A stretch of 64,000 nt of DNA from Nymphalis io (lineage: Eukaryota > Arthropoda > Insecta > Lepidoptera > Nymphalidae): assembly GCF_905147045.1 (NCBI RefSeq), contig NC_065910.1, positions 1,612,001-1,676,000 on the forward strand, read 5' to 3'. The number at the start of each line of letters is the position of its first letter. Position 1 is the first letter of the stretch. Shown in pieces: positions 9,662 to 21,136 of this stretch. A model generated the notes under the pieces. That model saw only the letters and a program-made list of their open reading frames with translations. It was not told where the DNA came from and did not search any database. Made by a program: the position numbers and the translations under genes.

Positions 9662-12456
9662 TTATGCACCTCTTAATCCTGTAAGTTTTCTGTAAGCACT
9701 GAAATGTTCTAAATATTGATAGATAGTGTCCATTGGTGTATAGATTTCGTTCATTCGGCTAACGAGGTGTTGCGGTGGCTGGACGGGTACAGACGGGCCT
9801 AAAAGCCCTTGTAGGAATTCACGAAGTAGACCCCACACCGCATTCGCCATTACACATGGACGATATTCTACCTACAGGATTTAAAAAATTCTATTCACTT
9901 AACTGTTGTAACAGTTTCATAATTTTCGTGTTTTCTTAAAGCAAATGACAGGCCGTTTGGCGGTAGATACTTGCCTTTTCACGCCGAAGATTGTGGGTTT
10001 CGATTCCCACCCAGGACAGACTGTGTGCATGAACATGTCTGTTTGTCCTGAGTCTTGGTGTAATTTTCTATATAAGTATGTATTTACAAAAGAAAAGTAG
10101 TATATGTAGTATATCAGTTGTCTGGTTTCCATAGCACAAGCTTTGTAACGGCTTAATTTGGGATCAGATGGCCGTGTGTGAAAAATATCTTAGGATATTA
10201 TTATTATTAATTATCAGTGAGTTTTGCTTATCACAAATGTGTACTATTATGATTATTTCCTTCCCTGTACCTTCACTTGGGGTCAGCAAGGTATGCCTTC
10301 GTCCTCCATTCATATGCTGTCACTCACTCCACCTGTTTTATGCATATCATCTTTCACACAACCTATTTACCTTTCCTTAGTCTTCCCCTCCATTTTCATT
10401 CATAACTATTCAACACTGTCACATTTATTTCTTTTCATTTAATCCTCAAATCACAATAAACAATTTCCTCTAGATTTGTCTATGATTAAGGCAACATTCA
10501 AACTTTTTCTAATAATTTTGTAAAATTTAAATAACAGAACAAAATGTAATGTAGGGGTTTTGGTGTGCAACTAGATCTATGTAAGTGTATTCATTTGCCG
10601 ATTTATATTTTAGGTCATTAAATATTTTGTGGGTCAAATAAAGAAATAAATAAATTCTTTTCCGGACACGCATTCATCTCAACATTCTCACTTCATGTAA
10701 TCAGTTATCAAATCTATGTATATATTTTTCATTTGTTTCATACTACCTTTCTTACTTCATCAAGATATTTTATAATCTAACTAAATCTTCATTCACTCTT
10801 ATTATTCATACCAATTATATTTTGTGTGTGGTACAGGAGTAGATCCTTTATTTTAAATTGAAACCAAACCAACAAAAAATTATATTATATTAACAAGCAA
10901 AAAGAAACATATGACTCACCTCAACAAGAACACCTTTGAAACTTTGATTCATCGTCACCGAGCCCAGTTTCACGCAGAAGTCACCAAGCTCAAATCTTGG
11001 TCCTTTGCTTTCTATTTTTGTTTGTTTTTTAGATGTGTAGTGCTGTGACAGCTTCATCATTAATAAGTCGAACAACCCATCCGCTATGACATGGATATTT
11101 TTCGTACCACTCTCTAATATTGAGAAGACAGATGCCGGTTGCTCTGAATTATGAAGAATGTGGACTGTTTTTGTTGTACCTTAAAATAAATATCAAATTA
11201 CAATTTATTTTATTTAATATAATATAATAGAATTGTGAGTTACGATATCTCATTATAATTTTTAAAATTGTTAAACTAACCTAACACCTCACCCTTATTA
11301 ATTGACATTCATACCTACTCTGCCTTAAACTAGTAAACATTGGCCGATTCGGTTCTGACGTTGTGGTCAAATATAACCTAACCTATATGACTTTGCCCTA
11401 ATTTACCTTATTTGCCTAATTTTCTGTATGATTGTAATTGTCTTCGTAGAAGAATCTTTTTAATACTCTCCACTGGGACTCGATATATGTATCAATACAG
11501 TGTGTCAGTGAGTCCATCTTCGGCCACAAATGGTTTGTCATTGTTTGGATCACTATAGTTCATTTTTTTATGGATATAACAATACTGATCCACACAATCA
11601 TAAGCCTTTCAATGATCTGTTACATGATCATACAATTTTTATTTAATTTCTTCTAAGGTAATAATTAATTTTTACACAATAATAGATTATAAAAGAACAA
11701 CAATAAATATTTTAAAAACAAAATCATCATAAAAAAGTATTCTATAACTTCAAAAATGGCCAAGAGGTTGGTTAGTGACAGAACCGAATTGGCCCATATT
11801 AACTAATCAAGGCAGAGTAGATATAAACGACAATTAATAAGGGGAGGAGGGTTAGCCCTCCTTATCCCTTCCCTTTAATCTGACACTATTTTAGAATAAA
11901 ATTATAGGAAATGATAGTTCAGAGGTAACTAAACCTCAAAACTTTAATCATGAATATCTCGGTAACCATGGGTTTCCATGGGGGGAGAGTGGTACAGGAG
12001 GGTTGTACACTTTCCCCCCATACCTCTCCTCCACATTTCCCACCCAAAATCGAGATGCGAATTTCTAAAGCAAACCTTTTTATATTATCATATTACTTTG
12101 CCATTGTGCAAAATTCAAATTATTATTAGCAAAAAAATTTTATTACATTTTATTTTTTATGTACTTTTAGATTATGCACGGTAAAATGGTTTGCAATTAT
12201 AATGTAGAGAAAAAGAGTTCCTTACCCAGTTGGGGAAGTGAAAGATAACTTTCGCAATCCACAAGAAACTGTCCCTGTTGTGTTGCGCCGAGAGCTAATA
12301 TCCTTTTTGTTAACAACTCTATTACGTATGTACCGGTTTTATTCTCGGGCACTGGATACTGCTGCAAACTGTGAAACGTGCATTTTATTTATTAAAAAAA
12401 ATCATCACATTAAAAGACCTTAATTTTCCAGAAAATACTAACACTGTGACACCCAT
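9662..12456 (-). CDS. MED20: Mediator complex subunit 20 (MED20/TRFP)
   Basis: MED20 is a head-module subunit of Mediator, linking activators to RNA polymerase II in the nucleus. The exons are 12439-12456 (MGVTVL), 12226-12361, 10920-11179 and 9662-9871, joining in phase to about 207 residues; the Drosophila and human proteins are a little over 200. Diagnostic sequence in order: QYPVPENKTGTYVIELLTKR, GQFLVDCESY, VHILHNSEQPASVFSI, FDLLMMKLSQHYTSKKQTKI, ESKGPRFELGDFCVKLGSVT and MDTIYQYLEHFSAYRK. The six-codon first exon ends in a GTATTT donor. The exon 2 acceptor is a CAGCAG pair, so one Gln could be gained or lost. The gene is head-to-head with the HERPUD-like gene, about 1.2 kb between ATGs. 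Introns contain a tRNA-headed SINE and a MITE. The stop is the first of seven in-frame stops that overlap a retrotransposon tail. Confidence 0.95.
9945..10206 (+). repeat. tRNA-headed SINE (family B), in MED20 intron 3
   Basis: A tRNA-like head with B box 'ggtttcgattcccaccc' is followed by 'gtgtgcatgaacatgtctgt' and 'tttacaaaagaaaagtagta', and it ends in a TTA repeat. The same family occurs at 25161, 32826, 33623, 50601 and 62580. Confidence 0.85.
11277..11857. mobile_element. MITE/foldback element with about 80-bp terminal inverted repeats
   Basis: Sequence 11281-11363 ('acccttattaattgacattc' to 'gccgattcggttctgac') is repeated in inverted orientation at about 11775-11857 ('cagaaccgaattggcc' to 'caattaataaggggaggagg') at roughly 80% identity. 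The 400-bp interior has no coding potential. It lies in MED20 intron 2. Confidence 0.75.
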
Positions 12457-13684
12457 CCTTACTAAAACTTATATAGACTATTTTAAGGTTGTAAAGAAAA
12501 CTTTCATTATATATTTTAGTAATTTTAGATCTTGATTTAGAACATTCTTAGATTAAAACATACAAAGTATTGTATTCATTACATACGAATTTCCAAGTTT
12601 ACAAAGAAAAATAAAATTAAAGCGGTAACAATCAACAAACAGTAGATTGACAGTGAGTTGCCAAATTACCGTTCTAAAATATTTTAGAATTTACAAAATA
12701 ATATTTCCAAAAATAATATAACTAAATTAAATCACAAATACATGTTTTGTTGCCAAAATTAATTTACTAATGTTTATTACAAACTATTATTGATAAGTAA
12801 ACGAATTCAAATTAATGTTTTTTTTAATAAAATAAAAAAAAAAAACTAAGTAAAGCAATATCATGTAACATTAAATAGGTTCAAATATTAATATTTCAAT
12901 AAAATAATAATCGTTGATAAAAAATTAATGGAAAGTGTAAACCTTATAATAATACAATGATTTTAAAAGTTACTTTAAATTGTGCCTATTACTTTTTAAC
13001 TACATAATTGCTAAACTTTCTTTTGTCCCTATATGAAATATATATATTTTATGAAAATTACGGTTTAGATAGATAGAGCATTTTTTCACAGATTATGAAC
13101 CTATATAAAATTCTATAACAGTTAGAATTTTGCCATTTTGTAGTAATCTATTTTTACTAATTCAACGTTGTATATAAATTGGGTATTTTTAGTAAAAAAA
13201 CTGTTTCCCTAATTAGATTTTGCTTAATATACACGTTATTCAAATTAAATACAATATTCTTGCGGTAGAAACTTTTTTTTAACAAACAACCAATCATATT
13301 ACCTTTATACATAAGTACGGTGGTTTAGACCAATCACAAAAGAGACTTCACATCAACGAAAACAACTAACTACTATCTCAAATTCATATTCGTTACTGGA
13401 CCAATGAAAAATGGACAGATAATTTGATGGCAAATTGACAAGTACTCGGATCTCTTAAATTATTTTAGCTAGTATTTATTTACGTATAATCCAATTATAT
13501 TTGATCAGTGACGATTCCTGTCCTGTGTTGATAACAGTCGTTCCACAGTGCCATTTAATTTGACTTCTATTACATCATACAAATAATATTTGTACGATAC
13601 GAATTCTATTTGATAATACAATACAGTGCTTTAATTAGTGTTTTTTTTTGGGTTATTATCTACCAGTGTGACAATTGATCAAAA
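12457..13684. promoter_or_regulatory. Shared upstream region of MED20 and the HERPUD-like gene
   Basis: This 1.2-kb AT-rich interval separates divergent start codons. Three CCAAT boxes in the same orientation occur at 13290, 13330 and 13401, within about 110 bp and 280-395 bp upstream of the HERPUD ATG. No full ER stress element (CCAAT-N9-CCACG) was found. The transcription starts are not visible from sequence alone. Confidence 0.5.
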
Positions 13685-16600
13685 ATGATACCAGATAACG
13701 TGACACTGATTGTAAAGGCGCCTAATCAGCAAATTGAAGATCAGAATATTGAGTGCGAGTCTTCATGGACAGTCAGACAGCTCAAAGGACATCTAGCTGA
13801 AGTTTATCCTAGCAAACCGGTAATTATTTAATTGATATCGTTCCTCAGATACAAACAGTAAAGGTTAAAGTCTAATAACAAAATAAATAAATTCGTATTA
13901 TCATAAACTCTTACGTTATTCCTATCACATCTGATCATAGAACTATTTTATAATACATTTACATTGCTACTTTAAAGTACGAAATTTCATTTAACATAAA
14001 GGCAACTTGAATAAAGAATACTTTTGATATATTTTTTATATATAATATAGGATCTATAACAGTATTAATAGAAAAAAAAATCATCAATATGACGTAATAT
14101 GTTATATGTATTATATTGAATAATACATTATATGCGAATCAATATTAAAAATAGTAATGATTACTGTACAAATTGTGACTACATTGAATGGTGACAATAA
14201 TAATAGCAATAATTCAACTTTAAATCGGAATTCTAATTCCCTTAGCCAAAAATGAACCTCCTGTCCAGTTATGTCACAGTAGAGGCAGGTAGTTTACTGG
14301 TGGTAGGGCTTTGTGCAAGCTCGTCTGGGTAGGTACCACCCACTCATCAGTAACATATTGTTGTGTTCCGGTTTGAAGGGTGAGGGAGCCAGTGTAATTA
14401 CAGGCACAAGGGACATAAAATCTTAGGTCCCAAGGTTGGTGGCGCATTGGCTATGTAAGCGATGGTTAACATTTCTTACAATGCCAATGTCTAAGGGCAT
14501 TGGTGACCACTTACCATCAGGTGGCCCATATGCTCTATCGCCTTCCTATTCTATAAAAAAAAAAGAGTCGTTAAAATCGGGCAAAACTGTTAAGTATTAT
14601 AATAATAAATGAATAATTTAAAAATATATAATAACTAAATAAATTATGAAATGCTAGTCAATAATAAAAAAATAAAATATCTTGATATTATTGTTATTTA
14701 TATTTTTGCATAAAAAAATGGCAGTATAAGCATTTTCCAGAAGTCTATGTTAGCCATATAATGATTAAGCATTTTTAAAGTGGATGTAATAATAATATTC
14801 TAAACAATTACTTGCATTGTGTGCAGTACTAGATGTACTAGATGTGTAAATAAAGTCTTCATTATTAATTTTGGTATGTAATAAATCATAGTTAAAGACT
14901 TCCCAGAGTAACTCAACGATATGTTCAATAATAAAATATATATTATACATGAATATTTTTTATCTTCTAAGATAGGTACCACCCACTCATCAGATATTCT
15001 ACCGCAAAACAGCAGTACTTCGTATTGTTGTGTTCCGGTTTGAAGGGTGAGTGAGTCAGAGTAATTACAGGCACAAGGGACATAACATCTTAGTTCCCAA
15101 GGTTGATGTTGCATTGGTGATATAAGCGATGGTTAACATATCTTACAATGCCTATGTCTAAGGGTGTTGGTGACCACTTACCATCAGGTGGCCCATATGC
15201 TGGACCGCCTTCATACTCTATAAAAAAAGAAAATTCTTTTCTTGTATGTCTTGAAAATGTAAATGTCTTTTAAACGTCATTGTAAAATATGGAATATTTT
15301 TTTGTATTTTAAAGTAATTTTAATTAATGATAATATGTCATTGTTTATCTAATTATGAGCCTGTAATCTTCAATTTTTATCAAGCTTATGTCCAAGTTTG
15401 CGTTCTTTATTTAGTGACCAATAATGTTCAAGGTTGATGAAGTAATTGTTAAAGGTAATAATTAGCTTGTACATAATAAAATTGGAGACATCAATTAGTT
15501 TTGAAATAAAAACTGAATACAAATCAAAATTATGTATTCAGTTTTTATGACTCAAATCATTATCTTCTTCTATGGAATAACAATTTCCCACACACTAAGA
15601 CAGCCAGCAGATAACTCTTGTGAGGTACCAACTTCTTTGTTAGGAAGATTTTGCTCCGAAAATAGGTTTAAAATATATCTTGTATTAATTGTTGTATAAA
15701 CATTTGTTTTCCTTTACTGTTATTGTCCATGAACTTTAACTTGACTTAGGCTCAAAGTAATGAACCCATGTCTTATTCACAGTCACAATCAACTCTAAAA
15801 ACAATGTAGGTTCCTCACTACATAGCTCAGAAGGGCCTATATGTGTCAATTTGCTGTTGCTCTTGATGCGTGTGGTATTCTCAGGCATTGACTGTCTCGT
15901 TGGTCTAGTGGCTTGATATAAGGCCGCAGACCCGGAGGTCCTGGGTTCAATTCCCAGGTCGGGCCAAGCAGCCCGGAGTCTGGAAGTTGGAATTGTGTAC
16001 ACTCCCGTGCCTCGGAAAGCACGTAAAGCCGTTGGTCCTGCGCCTGAACTCTTTCCGGTCGTGTCGGATTGCCGTCCCATCGGATTATGAGAGTTAGGGA
16101 ATAGAGAGTGCGCTTGTGTTTGCGCACACACTTGTGCATTATAATATCTCCTGCGTAGTTGGCTAATCTCTCTTGAGATTGGCCGCCGTGGCCGAAATCG
16201 GTCTGGAGGACATTATTATTATTATTATTCTCAGACATATTGCACTAACATAGTCATCTCAATGACAATGTCATGATTATCTTAAAGAATACTTAAAATT
16301 ATAGTGTCTGATACTCCCAACTAATGCTAATAGTTGTTTCTTTTTGAGACAAGCATCTTAATATAATACTAAATTTCTTCTCAATCGACCGTCTAGGGCG
16401 GAGGTCATCTTAAATTTAATCTTGAACTTTTTTAAATAAATCATGATTTTTCGAGTCTAACACTGAAACGAAAAACTCGGTCGGTAACTAAAATAGCCAA
16501 TACTTATTTGAAAGTTTAGTTTTTTTTTATACCGTCAGTCCAGTACACAAAGGAAAACGAGGAAAGAAAGGTAAGGGAAGATGGTTTTGAAATAGGAAAC

Positions 16601-19600
16601 TTATTACTTCAGTGCTATACGAGATACCGGACGCGCTACGCGTTACAGTATCAAAATAACGTATTGTTTGTTGTTTTAAAATGCCATCCTATGTGGTAAT
16701 TGTAAACAATATTAAAACCATTTATAATTTTGTTACCAATATTTTTATTATCTGTTATGTGATGCTAAATTGCGCTCTCGCTAACTAGACTATAACAGAT
16801 TTGAACAAAAGGTTTCATTTATATTTATTGAGCCCCTTAATATGATACTCCATTATGTAAAAGACAAGGTCACGCACACATCTATGTACGCGGTGCTTTA
16901 TTTTGTTGAAAACTTCATGCGTGCGCGCTGTCATACTTCTTCTATCGGACCCATAGAAGAAGGATGACATCTGAGAAATATAGAAATTAGAACTTTTTTG
17001 TATTAAAACATTACACAATAGATGAAAATGTTGTAACTTAAATTCAACTATGAAACTTTACTCTCAAGGCGTCCAAATCAGTTTCTCTTTAAATAAAATC
17101 ATTAATCAAGAACCTTGAAATACGTCTTTAATTTTTAACTGTACATTTTTAATATGTTTTTAATAAATATTATCGCTTTTTGTTGATAACAACTAACAAC
17201 CTAACAGTTTGCGATCGTAAAATATTGTTTAATGTTGGCTAGTATTTAAAAGAAAATTCTAGACGTGCGTCGGCTTTATTGTACAAAATATTGTTGCACG
17301 CACATAGTGAAATTGTATGATGTAGGTATAGTCCAATAATGATAACAAATGTTTATACTAACTTTCACTTTGTATTTTAAAACGTAAGTAAAAATTTAAT
17401 AAAGTTAACGGCTAAAAAACTAAGATATTTTGTCTCACACAAAATAAAATATTATTAGATTAAATTTTATTGTATCGTTCGAGGGATATGGGTAAACCAT
17501 ATTGGATTAAGTAGAGAAAGTTATCACTGATTGTAGATTTCCGATATCTTTTGCTTCAATCCTTTGTAGTGCATCGTACCACGATGCGATATTTTTTTAT
17601 TATGTACTTTAGTACCAGGCTTTGACTGTCCCACAGCTGGCCTTTAAGGCCTCTCCTCTCCTTTGGGAAGGGGTGGTAGGTAGGTTTTTCACGATGTTGT
17701 CCTTCCTTTGAGTTATAAATACAAATTAAGCACATGACAATTCAGGTTACCCGGGTTCATAGCGTGGATCATCGGTTAAGATTCACGCGTAACAACAGGC
17801 CTAACTCGGATATTGCTTTTAAGATGATATATATATTTGCATATCTTTCGTCGTCGCATCACATGATGCAACGTCGTATTTTCGTCCTTATAAAAGAAAG
17901 GAAAAAAAAGTACTACGATTCATAATAACCAAATTTCATTAATCGTGTAATAATTGTGGTTTCGGAAATATTTCAGTCAATATTTAGTGCTCCTTGATCC
18001 TAATAAGTTCTTGACCTATTACAAAAGGATGATGCAATCGGGAGAAAACGTTGCTGTGTAACGTTAAATAAACGTTGATTGTTAACAGCTGCTGTTTGAC
18101 ACCGTCACAAATGTGTTTCTCTCCCGCCAATAAATGCCGCGGGGCATTAAGTCCCTAAGTGTATGATATGAGCCTTTGAATAGATAGAGATAATGTACGT
18201 ATTTCGCTGGCGGCATTAATTCCCTCATCCGTTTATCTAACTATCGACTTACGGATCAAAGGTTATAACTATAACTAGTTTTTATATATTTGTGTCGTAT
18301 TACAAGTTTAAACAATAAATATTAGAAAAAAAACACTCGTCATTTTTAACATACCTTTATGCTTAATGGTTTTTTTTTTTTTTTTAAATAAACCATGTTC
18401 TGTCTTTATTGCTCTAAAAACGTAACTTGTGTGAAAGAAAAAGACATATGTATTTCTTTAAGGTCCATCTAGTATTCTCACTTAAGCATCTTGATTCAAG
18501 GAAATTATTTTATCTTATATAAACCGTTTATTGATGAAGGTTAAATATTGTATAACTTTTAGCTATACATGTATCTTAAATGTAAAGGCATATTGTATAT
18601 ATCGATGGGAGGAACTGGCAGAGGTCCGTGCCAAGTGGCGACGCCTTATTCACGAAGGTCAATCAAAGCATGACGATGCCTGGTTTAAATTACTAAAATA
18701 TAAACGCACTAGGCGTCATGAGCGGGCTTCAAACCCCCGCCCATCTGGGGGCGCATACACTTGTCGGGAGTGCGGCCGAAGGATCCTCTCTCGCATTGGT
18801 CTCTTCAGTCATGAACGCAAGTGCCTTCGCGATGCTGCTTAAATCATCTGTCAAAGATGCAGAGGCATATATGATTGTATACATACCGACATATATCTAT
18901 AATAAAAGGAAAATAGTCTGTAGCAAAGAATTTTTATTTTCAGAAAGCAGACGAGCAGAAAATCATCTATTCTGGACAGTTGTTAGAGGACAACGCCATT
19001 CTAAAAGACGTACTCAGAAACTATGAGAGTCAAATAGCGCATACTATGCACTTAGTTTGTTCATCCAAGAGAATGCAGGAAAATACACCAGAAGCACACA
19101 AGACGGACGGTCTACGGCAGAGAAACGTTACAACAGAGAGTGCCCAGCGCCCAGCCGAGACTACACCTAGACCGGAAATGAGGCAAAACGATCAAAACCA
19201 CACGGTCGAAATGCAGAACTATCTAACTTCCTTCGTTAACAACTACGGAAGGGTACCGCCGTACCCTAATTACAATTTTGGAGGTGGCTATCTCCCTGTT
19301 CCGAATGATCCGGCATCAATGGCGAACCATATGCTGATGATGCAACAAGCATATATGCAATATATGCAGCAATATGCCAACATGTAAGTAGAAAATTATT
19401 AATATTAAAAATCGATGATTTTATTAAACATTATTACCACTCAAGCTAGAACAGTATTATAAATAAATAACAACAACATACTTAGAGGATAAATCCATAG
19501 AATTTAATTATAAATCCATACAAATCCAATTGAAACCTGTTTGATTTGAGTCATGGAACGTTCAGGTATCTCATGAAATATTGAAATTGATTAGTTTTTT

Positions 19601-21136
19601 GAATTGAGTAGAATTAAGAGTAAAATAATGTTAAAAAAACCACTTGTTTTTAGAAGTTTATACTTAAATCTGGTTTGAGCAAGTAAAAACGTGTTTCTAA
19701 ATTGTAAGCCAGTCCAACCCTACCATTTGATTTGAAATTAGGCATACAATTGGCATAAGAATAGTTTTTTTTTAACAAAAATAGCTACGAACTTGCTCCT
19801 TGTTGAACTACTGGGTTCACTAAACATTATTTTAACGCTTACGCAGACTCAATTAAATAATACTTCAAGTTCAACCTTACTCTATACCAAGTTCAGAATC
19901 GATTTAGTGACTTAGCTGTGAAAGCTTAACAGACAGTTTTGGACATAAATTTAAATACAATCCAATTATCAGGAGACAAGCAATGGCTCCAGACACACCA
20001 ACTCCACCAGCAACCGAAACCCCACCACCACCAGCGGAAGCTCCAGAGCCAGAACTAGATGATGGTGCAGCGAGAGACTGGCTGGACCATTTGTATGCGG
20101 CTTCAAGATTTGCGATACTCTTGTCATTATTCTGCTTATACGGAAGCCCTGCGAGACTCTTGCTCGTTATATTGTTGGCCGCAGCGGGTTATTTGTAAGT
20201 AAATATTTAATTAAATCACAATTTCAATAATAATCTTATGATCCAACTGGGGCCAGAAAACTGTTGTAGACATTCTTAAGTACTAATCAATTACTAATTT
20301 ACTGGTGGTAGGGCTTTGTGCAAGCTCGTCTGGGTAGGTACCACCCACTCATCAGATATTCTACCGCAAAACAGCAATACTTGATATTGTTGTGTTCCGG
20401 TTTGAAGGGTGAGTGAGCCAGTGTAATTACAGGCACAAGGGACATAAAATCTTAGTTCCCAAGGTTGGTGGCGCATTGGATATGTAAGCGATGGTTGACA
20501 TTTCTTACAATGCCAATGTCTAAGAGCGTTGGTGACCACTTACCATCAGGTGGCCCATATGCTCGTCCGCCTTCCTATTCTATAAAAAAAAAAAAAAAAT
20601 CAATCAGGTTAGAAATTATTTTTTCACGTGCAATATGTTACACTTAGACATATAATTATATTTAGCTTTTAAATGCATTATATTAAAAAAAAACAAACTC
20701 AAATTATACCTGGCAACCCTTGGCAAAACTTACAAAATCATGACACGTGATTGTAACAGAATATAATATCATAACAGCAACATAACAAAATGATTTCATA
20801 TTTCGTTCATAAAATGGTAAAATGAATATTTAGGCAACAGTACGCCACTTTTATTCTGTAATTAAAAAATGACAATTTTATTGCAGACATCAAATCGGTT
20901 TCTTCCGCGACCTCAACGTGAATCCAGTAAATAACGGGCAACGCCGTAACGAGCCGCGCAACGGACAACGGAACGAACCGCAGAATAACGATGATCAGGA
21001 ACCAAATCAGGAAACAATCAGTCGACAACCGAACGAACAGCAGGAAAATGATAACGACAATCAACAATCGTTGCTAGCGGTTACTTGGATGATATTCACG
21101 TCATTTTTCTCTTCCTTAATTCCGGATACAAATTAA
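13685..21136 (+). CDS. HERPUD/Herp-like ER-resident ubiquitin-like domain protein
   Basis: Exons 13685-13819, 18944-19383, 19973-20194 and 20887-21136 join in phase (0, 2, 2) to about 348 residues. Exon 1 and the start of exon 2 form an N-terminal ubiquitin-like domain: VTLIVKAPNQQIEDQNIECE, SWTVRQLKGHLAEVYPSKP, then QKIIYSGQLLEDNAILKDVL. A Gln/Met/Tyr-rich middle (QQAYMQYMQQYANM) follows, then a Pro-rich stretch (about residues 198-215). The Herp membrane segment reads FAILLSLFCLYGSPARLLLV. The C-terminus is hydrophilic and Asn/Gln-rich with a final hydrophobic patch (VTWMIFTSFFSSLIP). Herp proteins sit in the ER membrane and help assemble the HRD1 ERAD complex; they are induced by ER stress. 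HERPUD1 and HERPUD2 are not separable from this sequence. Intron 1 is 5.1 kb and holds SINEs and a LINE fragment ending about 100 bp before exon 2. Confidence 0.93.
14292..14566 (+). repeat. SINE-A (Metulj-like) in HERPUD intron 1
   Basis: It starts 'actggtggtagggctttgtg' and ends 'cctattctataaaaaaaa', with a short internal deletion after 'cactcatcagt'. Confidence 0.9.
14966..15231 (+). repeat. SINE-A (Metulj-like), 5'-truncated
   Basis: It starts within the element at 'gataggtaccacccactcat' and runs to the A tail. It is about 400 bp from the previous copy, in the same intron. Confidence 0.88.
15506..15548. repeat. Perfect 16-bp-arm hairpin
   Basis: Arms ataaaaactgaataca (15506-15521) and tgtattcagtttttat (15533-15548) are separated by an 11-nt loop, in HERPUD intron 1. 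Confidence 0.85.
15891..16231 (+). repeat. tRNA-headed SINE (family C), full-length
   Basis: A box 'tggtctagtgg' at 15901-15911 and B box 'ggttcaattcc' at 15944-15954 sit in a tRNA-like head. The body includes 'cactcccgtgcctcggaaag' and 'gagattggccgccgtggccg' and ends in an ATT repeat. It lies in HERPUD intron 1. The internal open frames on the minus strand are not genes. Confidence 0.88.
17614..17780 (-). repeat. Degraded Bm1-like SINE
   Basis: It contains 'tgtcccacagctgg' and 'ctctcctctcctttgggaag', then a tRNA-like piece 'cggttaagattcacgcgt', in the order of the better copy at 39785. Confidence 0.5.
18601..18842 (+). mobile_element. C-terminal fragment of an RTE-like LINE
   Basis: About 240 bp is nearly identical to 27077-27315. 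It encodes RWEELAEVRAKWRRLIHEGQ and a terminal CCHC/C2H2-like finger (YTCRECGRRILSRIGLFSHE, RKC), then the same stop. It is truncated at the 5' side and ends about 100 bp before HERPUD exon 2. Confidence 0.88.
20298..20600 (+). repeat. SINE-A (Metulj-like), full-length
   Basis: A complete copy with an A tail of about 17, in HERPUD intron 3. It lies between the exon coding the membrane segment and the last exon. Confidence 0.92.

Noticed and set aside
15901..15960. tRNA-like A and B boxes, also at 50607-50665 and 39990-40080.
   Set aside because: No complete cloverleaf of about 73 nt; they are heads of SINEs.
15736..16238. Two overlapping minus-strand frames of about 130 codons.
   Set aside because: They lie across a family C SINE and carry SINE sequence, not a gene.
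20294..20539. A repeated frame encoding 'CYVPCACNYTGSLTLQTGTQ' on the minus strand, seen also at 36066, 58580, 14800 and 8045.
   Set aside because: It is the antisense of SINE-A; its recurrence reflects SINE copies, not a protein family.
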